Shown: piece after piece, positions 53,501 to 63,244 of the stretch
Layout: the number at the start of each line of letters is the position of its first letter
Position numbering within the stretch: the first letter of the stretch is position 1
Source of the DNA: Mermis nigrescens
Lineage: Eukaryota; Nematoda; Enoplea; Mermithida; Mermithidae
NCBI GenBank assembly: GCA_036768485.1
Contig: JAVLUZ010000265.1
Coordinates: forward strand, 248,001 to 312,000
Direction: 5' to 3'
DNA: 64,000 bases
Notes under the pieces: model-generated
Seen by the model: the letters and a program-made list of their open reading frames with translations, nothing else
Databases searched by the model: none
Told to the model about the DNA's origin: nothing
Position numbers and translations under genes: made by a program

Positions 53501-56500
53501 TTGAAAAAAGGAGAATTATGCTGTAAAGCTGTTTCGGCTCTCGAAATCATTTTAAAACATATTCTTTCATCAAAAATATGACTTTTAGGCCGCCAAGAAA
53601 GTAAATAAATGTCATTAATTGGTATTATACGGCCCCTGAAAAAATTTGAAAAATTATGATTATCGATGGCCAAAAATCATTGCAAATTTCATATCCATTC
53701 TTTCTCTCGCCAACTATTTTGGGCCAATAGGGGGCCGCCCATTCTATATCCGCCCATGGCTCTAAGTTCATACACACGAAATAGTACAGTAGTTTGAGTC
53801 TTTAAATGTCTTTCTGTTCAAATATCACATATTATTTAACCATTTTTCAGACAAAATTCTGGAGAATTTTGACTTTTTCTTTAAAAAATCCTGCTTACGA
53901 AATCATTTTGAATAAAAGTAGTACCAGTGTTTGTTTTTTTTTGTACAAAGTCCGTTTGTTTATGTACAAAGATTGTCCCTAAAAGTCTTTGTACATCTTG
54001 AACACACAAATTTTTGGATACTATAATATGGTACAGGAGCGATTTTAGTGTGGCAAAAACAGAGTTGCTCGACCTATGGTAGTGTATTTTAGCTAATTTA
54101 TGGGTTTCTAAGAGCAAGAATCATTTATAATCGTCTTAAAACGGCGCGAAGCGCCGAAAAATTTGATATTTTTCCTTTAAAAATGCAATTTCTGACATTA
54201 TGAAGATATATAGAACACACAATTACTCATTTCGGCGCCAAGCGTCGAAAATTTTGCGATTTTCAAACCCTTTTTGCAGTTTTTATCTTCCTAAAAATCT
54301 TTGTACATGTAGAAAGACGGTCCCCAAAAGTCTTTGTTCATCGGAAAAAATCTTTGCCGAATACAAAAAAACACTGAGTAGTGCAATTCAAAACGATGAA
54401 AGATGCTAATTTGCTCGTGAATATCTTATTTTGGACTGTTTGAAGAAAAGGTAAGGTCCAATCCAATCACGTACAAAAGTCCTAGATCGTCAGACTTGTC
54501 TGTCAGCTTAATGTGTACAGTAAAATTGATATAATTGGGTAGTAAGTTTTTATTACATGTACTTAAAATCGTATTTGCCATATATGAACCAATTATTGAA
54601 TTGTCGTGAGATCCTTTGAAGGTATTTAGTTCAGGTCCGATATTGTACAGTTTTCCATCAAGTTTTCGAGTCCTGAACAAATTTCAAATGAACATTATTG
54701 AAGGCAAGCGACTTTCCGTGTTGTACTTAAGTTTTTTGCATGTTTGCTTGGAATTTTATCGATTTTGGGATTTACTGATCGGATAGAGCAGGAATTTTGT
54801 TATAATGTTGAATAATGAATTTAACAGACATGATTGACATTTTATGATAAGCAGCAGCGATAATTGTGGATGAGCGAAAAAGCTGCGTTTGTGAGACACA
54901 CTACCATACCTGGGCCTGTGCGTGGGGGTCCCCCGAGAAACCAAAATACCTTTCCCCCCAGAAAACAAAATACGCCCCAGATTTCAATTTTTGAAAAGTT
55001 TTTTCGTTTTTTCCGCAATTTTTTGATGCCAATGGATAGTGCTCGATGAGAAACGTTGAAATATGGTGTCTTTTCGCCATACCACCACTTTTAAGGCCAT
55101 TTTCTTTCCTTTGAAAAAATCTTGCACACCCCCCAGAACTTTGGTGTCGCCCACCTATACACATTACTACAACTACAGTCTGCTGTAATGGTTTCAGTTT
55201 TCCAACTAAAAATTTCAACTGCGGAAAACCAGCGGTTTTTTGCGATTTGCTTATCCATGATTACCGTACACCGATTATTCAACAGAAGATTGCGTAATAT
55301 TTTGATAGTATAATCTGAAATATAATATCGTGCATGATGCGCAATGAGATTGCTGTATTGTTCCGAAATCACTTTAATCACTTTGTTTTTCTTAATATGT
55401 TACCCATTGATCTCAAATTTTGTTCTCGGGTGGTTTGGGAGGGGTTTCAACCCCACCCCCCCCCTCAGGATTCGCGATTTTGTAAAAGTTCCCGAAAATT
55501 TTTTAAAAATTTGTAGAAAAGTTGCTTTTCTAATCGTTTTTAGCTATATATTTGCTGAAATGTTTTGTTAACTATATTTTCTTCAATTTGTTCGACTTTT
55601 TTATATATTTTTTAATTTGTTTTTATGCTCTAGAAAGAGAGAATCGTCAGAAACGCCGAAAGACGATGTTTTTGACGATTACCTACCATTTTTGGGCCCA
55701 AAAATGGCACTTGTTCGCTATTATACATGGGTAGCAACCAAATCCAGGGTCTAATCTATACATTAGCGGCAAGAAAATTCTGGGGGTTGAAATCGCCAAA
55801 AATCGCCACGAATGTTACTAAAAGTATAATTCTAGGGGTTTATGATAATCTGCGGTAGTTTTTTAAGATCTGCGGGGGGTTTCAAGTTCTGTGGGCGGTT
55901 TATACCATACCTGGGCGTCACAGATGCACATAGGGCGGTTGAGGGGGGTATTACCCCCCTGAAGGGGTCAGCTAGACCGGTACTGTCCGGCGATTTTGAG
56001 CAAACAGGTCTTGTTCTGCATCATTTTTGACATCAAAATCAGTAAAAATGTTAAAAATTTTCCGGCGCTTCGCGCCAGATTAGTATTTTTAAGTACTTTT
56101 TCCTCAAAAAAGCGCCCAAAATTGATAAATTTTTGCATTTTTTAGTAGTTAAAAGTGATCTAATGCAGTCAAAATGGACTAAAAATGCTTTTAAAATGTG
56201 TTATTAACACGAAAAAACGTTTTATAGGCTATTTTGACCATTTTGATCATTAAAACAGGAAAAAAATCGTGAACGTTAAATTTACTGTTTTAGATTCTTG
56301 GCATTTCACGCCCCCCTGCCGACCCTGATCTTGTGCACCTATGCTGGGTTTGGGGGTTAGCACTCCCCCAACCTATGGTAGTGTATTTTAGCTAATTTAT
56401 GGGTTTCTAAGAGCAAGAATCATTTATAATCGTCTTAAAACGGCGCGAAGCGCTGAAAAAGTTGATATTTTTCCTTTAAAAATGCAATTTCTGGCATTAT

Positions 56501-59500
56501 AAAGATAATATAGAACACACAATTACTCATTTCGGCGCTAAGCGTCCGAAAATTTTGCGATTTTCAAACCCTTTTTTGCAGTTTTTATCTTCCTAAAAAT
56601 CTTTGTACATGTAGTAAGACGGTCCCCAAAAGTCTTTGTTCATCGGAAAAAATCTTTGCCGAATACAAAAAAACACTGAGTAGTGCAATTCAAAACGATG
56701 AAAGATGCTAATTTGCGCTCATGAATATCTTATTTCCGGACTGTTTGAAGAAAAGGTAAGGGGTCCAATCAATCACGTACAAAAAGTCCTAGATCGTGTC
56801 GAGACTTGTCTGTCAGCTTAATGTGTACAAGTAGAATTGATATAATTGGGTGGTAAGTTTTTATTACATGTACTTAAAATCGTATTTGCCATATATGAAC
56901 CAATTATTGAATTGTCGTGAGATCCTTTGAAGGTATTTAGTTCAGGTCCGATATTTTACAGTTTTCCATCAAGTTTTCGAGTCCTGAACAAATTTCAAAT
57001 GAACATTATTGAAGGCAAGCGACTTTCCGTGTTGTACTTAGGTTTTTTGCATGTTTGCTTGGAATTTTATCGATTTTGGGATTTACTGATCGGATAGAGC
57101 AGGAATTTTGTTACAATGTTGAATAATGAATTTAACAGACATGATTGACATTTTATGATAAGCAGCAGCGATAATTGTGGATGAGCGAAAAAGCTGCGTT
57201 TGTGAGACACACTACCATACCTGGGCCTGTGCGTGGGGGGGGGGGTCCCCCGAGAAACCAAAATACCTTCCCCCCCCCAGAAAACAAAATACGCCCCAGA
57301 TTTCAATTTTTGAAAAGTTTTTTCGTTTTTTCCGCAATTTTTTGATGCCAATGGATAGTGCTCGATGAGAAACGTTGAAATATGGTGTCTTTTCGCCATA
57401 CCACCACTTTTAAGGCCATTTTCTGACCTTTGAAAAAATCTTGCACACCCCCCCCAGAACTTTGGTGCCGCCCACCTATACACATTACTACAACTACAGT
57501 CTGCTGTAATGTTTTAAGTTTTCCAACTAAAAATTTCAACTGCGGAAACTTCGCGCCGAACTAATATTATCAACTAAATTTCAAGCCGAATTTTCACATT
57601 TAGGGCCACGGTTTTTTGTATTCGGCAAAGATTTTTCATAATGTACAGAATCTTTTCAGGACAGTCTTTGTACGTGCACAAAGATTTTTGGAGAGACGAA
57701 AACTGTAAAAAGGTGTAAAATTTCCGAAAATTTTCGGCGCATCAGTAATTGTCTGTCCTATATATCTTTAAAATAGTAGAATTTGCATTTAGAATGGAAA
57801 AATGTCAAATATTCAGAAATTCAGGAATTAGCTCAGATACACTACCAAAGGTCGAAAAACCCTGTTTTACCACACTAAATCGCTACTGTACCATACTATA
57901 ATAGTACACAAAAATTTGCATGTACAAAATGTTCAAAGACTTTTGGATACCATCTTTGTACACGTAAAAAGGTATCTTGCACAAAAAAACACTGTTTAGG
58001 ACTGCATGCCGGTTGCAGGTCACACACTGGCAGTATGTAAAAATGTGTATGTGAAAAATATATTTATATAAAATATCTACAAAAATTTGTTTGCTCATAC
58101 AAAGACACCACTTAATTTACTGGTCCCCCATTTTGGGATTTCACTCATCCCTCAACTCTGGACCATACGTGGGCAGCAAAAAATTCTGGGGGTGCAAAAT
58201 TTTTTGAAGGTCAAAAAATGACCTTAAAAATGGTGGTATGGCGATAAAAACACCATTTTTTTACGTTTCTCATCAAGCACTATCCATTGGCGTCAAAAAA
58301 TTGCGAGAAAAAAAAACGAAAAAAATTTTTAAAAATTGAATTCTGGGGGGGGGTATTTTGGTTTCTGGGGGGTGCATACTTCCCCCCAAACCCCCTCACA
58401 CCCAGGTGTGCTCTGGACCTTGGGAAACTGTGATCGGAAAGTACAGTGCAGTTTCCGTCATATTACCTGCCACACCAGGATTGGATGACCGAAAAAGCGT
58501 GTTTAAACATGCATTACTGCAAAAGCGAGCACAACAATGGCTTCAGTCCTGTCTTTACTTAGCTTATTTCGTTTGTTCGTTTATTTTTTCGACACTGTTT
58601 TCTTATTAATAGTAATAAAAGTTTTTAAGTGCTTATTCAGCCATATTCTTTATCAACTTTTCCAAGTCTTCATCAAAGGCAACTTGTTAAATTAAGTATG
58701 CTTTCATGCTGCTAACTTTATTCAATAAATTTTTCTCACATTTAATCTACTATTATTGACAATAAAAATGATTTGTTTGACATTCGATAAAGTGTTTAAT
58801 ATTGCGATTATTCTCCAGCTCATGTGCATACAAAATATTCTAAGAGTACTATTTATGGGTATAGGTATATAAGCTTGACCCTCGGCATTACCCTCGGCCT
58901 CGACCGACGGCAAGGATTTTAAGTCGCCTCGGCCGAGGCCGAGGCCGAGGGATCCAAAAGTACCCTCGGTCCGATCACTGCCAATAGGTAGTGTTCGATG
59001 AGAAACGTTGAAAAATGGTGTTTTTTTCGCCATACCACCATTTTTAAGGCTATTTTTTGACCTTTGAAAAAATCTTGCACCCCCCTCCCTAGAACTTTGG
59101 TGTCGCCCACCTATGGTGTAAACCCCCAGACCTCCCCTACGCCCATGTGTGGTCTGATCGGGCAAAATCGCTAAGAGGGTCCAAACAATAGGTGGGCAGC
59201 AGCCAAATCCTGGTGGTCCAATGAGGCCAAATCGCCAAATATAGCACCAGAAATTCAGTTCTGGAGTCTATAGATTTCGGGTGGTATGCCAAATCTCGGG
59301 GGATCCAGACCCTCCCACTCTCATTTGTAGTCGCTATTAATGAATATTCCGCACCATGAACATAATCATAAGTGGTTAACATTGTTCCAGGAACGGTTTA
59401 CATGGATATTTCACAACGTGTAAAATGTCTTTCATCCTGCGATTTACGAGAACTGAAATTTTGCAAACATAAATCTGCGTTGAATTTTATGTAGCATATG

Positions 59501-61190
59501 AAAAGTTCTAGGCTTCTCATCCCAGTATCAACTGTCTTCTCTTCTACATGGCTTGCTCAAATATGAAAGTGAGAGTATTTCACTTTTGGTATAGGAACTG
59601 CTCAAACGTTTTGGTCTATCACTCGCACCATGTTTGCGAACATATCAGATAAATACATATTCGAATGTTTTTTACGATGATATGGCCATTCATGTATAAC
59701 ATAAAAAACGAGGGTTCAACCGCGAATTTTTTTTTGAGCATACCTTTTTGGGCTCAAAAAAGTTGGATACCCATCAAAAAACTATTTCTAACGTTTCTGA
59801 ATATGCTCTTTCTTTCTAGAACATGAAGACATGAATTTTTTCAAAAAAAAATAATTGAACAAGGCATGGTCAAAAATATTTTATTAGGTTTTCTGAAGAG
59901 TCAGAAATTCTGTGGATCAGCGGTTTTTTACAGGGTCAGTAGCACACCTGGGCGTGGGGGGTTTGGGGTATGCACCCCCCCCCCCCCGAGAAACCAAAAT
60001 ACCCCCTAGAATTCAATTTTTAAAAATTTTTCTTATTTTTTCGCAATTTTTTGATGCCAATGGATAGTGCTCGATGAGAAACGTTGAAAATGGTGTTTTT
60101 CACCATACCACCATTTTTAAGGCCATTTTTTACCTTTGAAAAATCGTACACACCCCTCCCAGAATTTTCTTGCTGCCCACGTATGGTCAGTAGCCATTCT
60201 GAAGGCCAAAACCCTTAAGCCTCTGTAAGATCACGTGTGAATACGACACGACAACTATTTTGAATATATATTATTCATTCAAGTCGTGTCCATACAGTGT
60301 CAACAAGAAAATTCTGGGGGGTACAGCTGAATAAAAACGCTAAAAATGTTACTAAAAATAGAATCGAGTATGTCCTTTTCCTAGAAAAGTCACAAAGTAC
60401 GATTGATGTTTTTGAGCCATGGTTGACTATTCATAATCTTTCTAGCGTGCTGTTTGTTGCTTCCAAAATATTAACAGTCTGTTTCACGAAACTTTGTGCA
60501 TAAAAATCAATTTCAGCGCTGAAGGAAATAGGTACAAATGTGGTTTCTATGCAGGCTTCAGTGACAGCGATTTTCCTCAAAAAAAGTTTATATGCCCAAA
60601 TCCTTTGCACAGTATCATGATTGTTGCTTAACTTTTAATTGCTTTTTTAGTCGACGCATTGCTTCTGAAATTGTGATTCATGCGCAAGATTTTTTAAAGC
60701 AGACTGCAGAAGTTGTTGTTTTTGTCTCCTATATATGTCACATATTTTAATTATTTCTGATTAAAATATGGCAGAATCGGGTTTACGACTTGAAATTTTG
60801 GGTGTTGGATCCCCGGCCATTTTAGGGGGAGCCGTAAATGACGTCCAATTTTTAGCCAAAAATAACCAAAGAACGCCTTAAAGTGGCTAAAAAATTCGAC
60901 TTTATCCATAAGTCGAGGTAGGCCAAAAATTTTCTGGCTTTGTGGGGAGGACAGTAAACTGTGTGTGAGGGATTCCATTTCACCCATTCCCCATGCTACA
61001 TCAATGTCTATATATAATGGTAGCGTTGCCCGAAGCGCTAAAATTTCTTAGCCTCACAGTCACACGCACTTATGTACTTTGAAGGAAATTACTAACTTTT
61101 GACTCTTATTACAATGCCATCATGGCAAAAATGAACTAATGCTTTAATTTTCAGAATGCCGTTGATGACAGCCAACAACAAAGCAGATGA
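50469..61190 (+). CDS. POLR1D: RNA polymerase I and III subunit AC19 (RPAC2), four exons
   Basis: Small subunit shared by RNA polymerases I and III; it pairs with AC40 (POLR1C) as the counterpart of the bacterial alpha dimer. Exons 50469-50513, 52468-52568, 52631-52787 and 61155-61190, all GT-AG, phases 0, 2, 0, give 112 residues. Residues 22-48 carry CVSFLFQNEDHTLGNALKH, the hallmark EDHTLGN motif. Residues 49-70 carry DFCGYNIPHP, and IQTRG follows, then a helix ending QQKFE. The last exon adds only 11 residues (NAVDDSQQQSR). The human protein is 133 residues with a similar short charged tail. Intron 3 is 8.4 kb and full of repeats. The first two-thirds are secure; the choice of last exon rests on phase and splice sites. 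Confidence 0.88.
51703..52333 (+). other. Block of AT-rich reading frames, possible bacterial-type insertion
   Basis: Three frames on one strand fill 630 bp: 51703-51900, 51964-52152 and 52145-52333. The first two share a frame and are parted by a single TAA; the sequence between stays open. The last two overlap by 8 nt in an ATGAGTAA arrangement, as is common in bacterial operons and rare between eukaryotic genes. Codons are strongly A/T-ending. Middle frame: LHKNGIKALFYNQVVKFGDN and RLLPIVLKVLISGRP. No family was recognised. The block has none of the GC-rich hairpins or repeat families seen all around it. It lies in POLR1D intron 1. A chance run of open frames cannot be excluded. Confidence 0.35.
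52468..52568 (+). CDS. POLR1D: POLR1D exon 2
   Basis: Acceptor TTGCTCAG, donor GTGAGT, phase 0 in, 2 out. Encodes CVSFLFQNEDHTLGNALKH, the diagnostic AC19/RPB11/alpha-like dimerisation motif. Confidence 0.95.
52631..52787 (+). CDS. POLR1D: POLR1D exon 3
   Basis: Acceptor ATCTTACAG after an intron of 62 bp, donor GTATGG, phase 2 in, 0 out. Encodes TDVDFCGYNIPHPLDD, IQTRGPTAIEVLKRGL and FDQIQQKFE. Confidence 0.95.
53925..54376 (-). repeat. Dispersed family c copy, reverse orientation
   Basis: TTTGTACAAAGTCCGTTTG at the left, GGCGCGAAGCGCCG and GGCGCCAAGCGTCG hairpins, TTTGCCGAATACAAAAAAAC at the right. Its right part is included in the 1.15-kb duplication. Confidence 0.75.
54426..54672 (-). 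CDS. Terminal exon of an unidentified minus-strand gene
   Basis: Minus strand: acceptor TTTGTTCAG, then one base and 81 codons to TAA (54428-54426). It begins TRKLDGKLYNIGPELNTFKG and contains SIIGSYMANTILS, NYINFTVHIKLTDKSDD and LGLLYVIGLDLTF. Codon use and alternating strand/helix character look genuinely coding, and there are no internal stops in 247 nt. The domain is not recognised. The matching part of the second duplication copy (about 56737-56994) has frameshifts and is broken. Upstream exons, at higher coordinates, were not found. Confidence 0.5.
54904..55165 (-). repeat. Dispersed family a copy, reverse orientation
   Basis: CATACCTGGGCCTGTGCG at the left, CAATGGATAGTGCTCGATG, CTTTTCGCCATACCACCAC, CCCCCCAGAACTTTGGTG at the right; within duplication copy 1. 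Confidence 0.7.
55425..55735 (+). repeat. Dispersed family b copy
   Basis: C-rich head, CTAATCGTTTTTAGCTATAT, ATGCTCTAGAAAGAGAG, CGTCAGAAACGCCG, ATTTTTGGGCCC. Followed by a family i fragment (55740-55910). Confidence 0.65.
55915..56345 (+). repeat. Dispersed family d copy
   Basis: CACAGATGCACATAGGGCGG at the left, GACCGGTACTGTCCGGCGAT, GGCGCTTCGCGCC hairpin, and CTGATCTTGTGCACCTATG at the right. The only family d copy here that carries the hairpin. Confidence 0.7.
56737..56994 (-). pseudogene. Broken copy of the minus-strand exon at 54426-54672
   Basis: Same sequence with several single-base and short insertions that shift the frame repeatedly. The indels cluster in the first 100 bases; the rest is almost unchanged. 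Confidence 0.65.
57214..57482 (-). repeat. Dispersed family a copy, reverse orientation
   Basis: Copy within duplication copy 2; differs from 54904-55165 chiefly in the lengths of its G and C runs. Confidence 0.7.
57610..57990 (+). repeat. Dispersed family c copy
   Basis: TTTTTTGTATTCGGCAAAG, CTTTGTACGTGCACAAAG, TTTCGGCGCATCAG and CACACTAAATCGCTAC in family order; partly deleted interior. Confidence 0.65.
58145..58412 (+). repeat. Dispersed family a copy
   Basis: CATACGTGGGCAGCA at the left, ACCTTAAAAATGGTGGTATG, CATCAAGCACTATCCATTGG, CACACCCAGGTGTGCTCTGG at the right. Confidence 0.7.
58413..58606 (+). CDS. Possible terminal exon fragment
   Basis: Directly after the family a copy an open frame reads WETVIGKYSAVSVILPAT, DDRKSVFKHALLQKRAQQWL and a hydrophobic end, stop TAA at 58604-58606, with AATAAA at 58614. 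It is coding-like and non-repetitive, but the left border is cut by the repeat. The only nearby acceptor lies in the repeat, so this is either a 3' gene remnant or chance. Not identified. Confidence 0.3.
58976..59155 (-). repeat. Dispersed family a copy, truncated
   Basis: Preceded by a CCTCGGCC-rich low-complexity segment (58877-58975) that looks like the subterminal array of a further hAT-like end. Confidence 0.6.
59393..59480 (+). CDS. Possible exon of an unidentified gene
   Basis: After the acceptor ATTGTTCCAG, a frame in phase 1 reads TVYMDISQRVKCLSSCDLRE and continues to ALNFM and TAG at 59492. Coding-like but short and unrecognised. No donor match or partner exon is proven. Confidence 0.22.
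59700..59935 (-). repeat. Family b copy, reverse, degraded
   Basis: GGGCTCAAAAAAGTTGGATA, AACGTTTCTGAATATGCTC, TCTAGAACATGAAGACATG. Confidence 0.5.
59945..60190 (-). repeat. Dispersed family a copy, reverse orientation
   Basis: CACACCTGGGCGTGGGGGG at the left and CAGAATTTTCTTGCTGCCCA at the right, with the family interior between them. Confidence 0.7.
60775..61010. repeat. Dispersed family e copy
   Basis: GTTTACGACTTGAAATTTTG, GACGTCCAATTTTTAGCC, TTTTCTGGCTTTGTGGGGAG. Confidence 0.55.
61155..61190 (+). CDS. POLR1D: POLR1D terminal exon
   Basis: Acceptor TTAATTTTCAG. Phase 0 from exon 3 gives NAVDDSQQQSR and TGA at 61188-61190. AATAAA follows at 61243-61248. A second frame of the same exon (ATG at 61156, ending ADDGFFDVV, TAA at 61210-61212) is also open but would need a phase-2 upstream exon. 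Confidence 0.6.
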   Translation, partial: NAVDDSQQQSR

Positions 61191-61242
61191 TGGATTTTTC
61201 GATGTTGTGTAAACTGGTGTAATTAATATTTTTTACCAGCTA

Positions 61243-61248
61243 AATAAA
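61243..61248 (+). promoter_or_regulatory. POLR1D polyadenylation signal
   Basis: AATAAA 53 bp after the proposed POLR1D stop. Confidence 0.55.
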
Positions 61249-61974
61249 AGGATTTCAACGATCATACATGCACATACCTACGTACGAGTATGTACATGCA
61301 TCGATACCACAATTTGAAGGCAGATTGTCGTCCATAATGGGCTCATTTTGTCAACCCGAAATTGCCAAAAATGTTACTAAAAATAGAATTCTTGGGGTCT
61401 ACAGTACTCTGGGGGTTTCAACTTCTAGGGGTACGAACTCCCGTGCCCATTTGTGGCCCCGCCCTATTAGCAAAAGACAATAGGCGAGATAAAGACGGGA
61501 TTTGTAATCGGCAATGCTTTCTGGCCGTCACTGATCATAATTTCTCAATCTTGTAACTGCGAGAGTTACATGTATAGGCGAACTTGCCTTAGCAGTTCGC
61601 GATAGTCATCACATAGCCAATACTAGTAGCTATCTATGATTGTGTACTGTGGGCTATGCCTTCGGTCTTCCCATTATTTCCCCAATTTTTCAATAATAAA
61701 AAACATTTAGATACTTGTCCGGTAGCATAGAGTTAAGTGTATGATAATAGTAATTGTTTAATGCATACCGCTTGTGTTAATCGAGAACATTCGATCTGAG
61801 ATATAAGTGTATCAGTATTATGTTAATTTGATCTTCGTTTATTTTACTGTAATGGTCTCTTGAGGCCAATGTAGTTATTCTTGTGAGTAGTGTTGTTGGC
61901 AGTCTGGTTGGCCGTTGTACGATTGTATAGTCCGTACGTTTTCGTTTTCTTTTTGCTTTATTGTTGTCCGGCAG

Positions 61975-62098
61975 CTAGGCCGCGAATTCTTCGTCGAATT
62001 AAAATATAGAAAAACCTACCCAGTGGTTTTTGGTTATACCGAGGTTAGGTCGGCCACACCCACGTCGAGGACTTCTTCCCATCTTAGTGGACTGATAG
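61975..62098 (+). CDS. Internal exon of an unidentified gene
   Basis: Acceptor TTGTTGTCCGGCAG and donor GTAAAT (phase 1 out) enclose 124 nt reading LGREFFVELKYRKTYPVVFG, then YTEVRSATPTSRTSSHLSGL. A beta-strand-rich start followed by a Ser/Thr-rich linker, with C- and G-ending codons unlike the flanks. Not recognised. Neighbouring exons presumably lie in 61250-61970 or right of the window. Confidence 0.5.
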
Positions 62099-62194
62099 GT
62101 AAATTCCGTATGATAACTTATTTTATTTGGAAATCTTAATTCTTTTCTCAAATCCAAAATTGATCAAAATTATTATTTAATCTTTAAGGATGAC

Positions 62195-62232
62195 TAGCAA
62201 ATGGGGCGCTTCGCTGCCCCATCTGCTAGAGT
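62195..62232. repeat. GC-rich hairpin
   Basis: AGCAAATGGGGC and GCCCCATCTGCT pair around a GCTTCGCT loop. It has the same GCTTCGC core as the hairpins in the dispersed families, but an unrelated stem. Confidence 0.6.
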
Positions 62233-62589
62233 GTTTGTAAACAAATAATATCTTAACCAGTAATTAGTATAAAAAATTGAATGACTCTGCAATGGATCGG
62301 CGAGCGGTTTTTATATTTTTGTCTGTGACACGAAGCCTTATATATTGTGTTTCATATTATTTTATGCGTACATAGATTTTATTATTTTTTCGAATTATAA
62401 TAGCTGAGCTGAGCTGCCCGGCGTTGCCCGGGCTGATCTTAGGCCCGATAACTGTATGGGATTGAGATGTCTCTTATATTTTTTTATTTTTCGGGACTTT
62501 TGATGTTTTTGTATATTTTTTAAAGAAATTGTTGGTAAAGACCATATTGTATTTTTTAAATTTTTTAAAACTGTCTTTTATCAACCATT

Positions 62590-63182
62590 TCTTTGATTAA
62601 ATCCATATTTTTGACGTTATAGAATGGTTCTGAGAATTCTTTATTCTAAATCATATTTTTGATGTTCTGGGATGTTCTGGAAATTATACCATTAGATGGT
62701 TTGGGATGTTTAAAAATTCTGTTTGATCATAACCATATTTTTAACGTTTTGGAATATTAAAAAGCGTTTCTGGTCCAAAACCATACTTTTGATGTTTTTG
62801 AAGGTTTAAAAATTTTTTTGGTCAAAACCATATTTTTGATGTTTTATTGTGTTTAAAAATTTTTTTGGTCAAAACGATTTTTTGATGTTTTGGGATGTTT
62901 AAAGATTTTTTTGGTGCACACCATATTTTTGATGTTTTGGGACACCTATCTTACAGCACAGGATATATTAAAGCACTTTTACATTATCGACACATCCATG
63001 CTTTGAATCACTTTTGATGTTCTGGGATGTTCTGGAAATTTGTTTAATCAAACCCATATTTTTGATGTTTTGGGATGTTTTTGAAAATTTTTTTTTGTCA
63101 AACCATATTTCTGATGTTTTAGGATGTTTTGAAAATTTTTTTGGTCAAACCATATTTTTGATGTTTTAAAAATTTTTTCTTT
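62590..63182. repeat. Minisatellite with unit of about 47 bp
   Basis: About a dozen diverged units of the type CATATTTTTGATGTTTTGGG followed by ATGTTTAAAAATTTTTTTGG and TCAAAAC. Interrupted at 62941-63005 by a piece related to the next array. Confidence 0.8.
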
Positions 63183-63244
63183 GTTGTAGCGAAGGGTGTC
63201 ATATATCACGTGATATCTCATATCACTCATATGTTATAGCTGAT

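Larger units (their letters stand above)
54072..55227. repeat. 1.15-kb duplication, copy 1
   Basis: From ACCTATGGTAGTG to AACTGCGGAAA, nearly identical to 56371-57547 in the same orientation. It covers part of a family c copy, an unidentified minus-strand exon and a reverse family a copy. Most differences are one- to three-base insertions and homopolymer changes. Confidence 0.85.
56371..57547. repeat. 1.15-kb duplication, copy 2
   Basis: Second copy of 54072-55227. It starts in the middle of a family c element, showing that the duplication break fell inside it. The enclosed minus-strand exon is disrupted by indels (near 56755, 56782, 56800 and 56830). Confidence 0.85.

Noticed and set aside
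57067..57483. 138-codon minus-strand frame
   Set aside because: It spans a family a copy and AT-rich flank; homologous frames in other copies are broken at different places, so it is not under selection.
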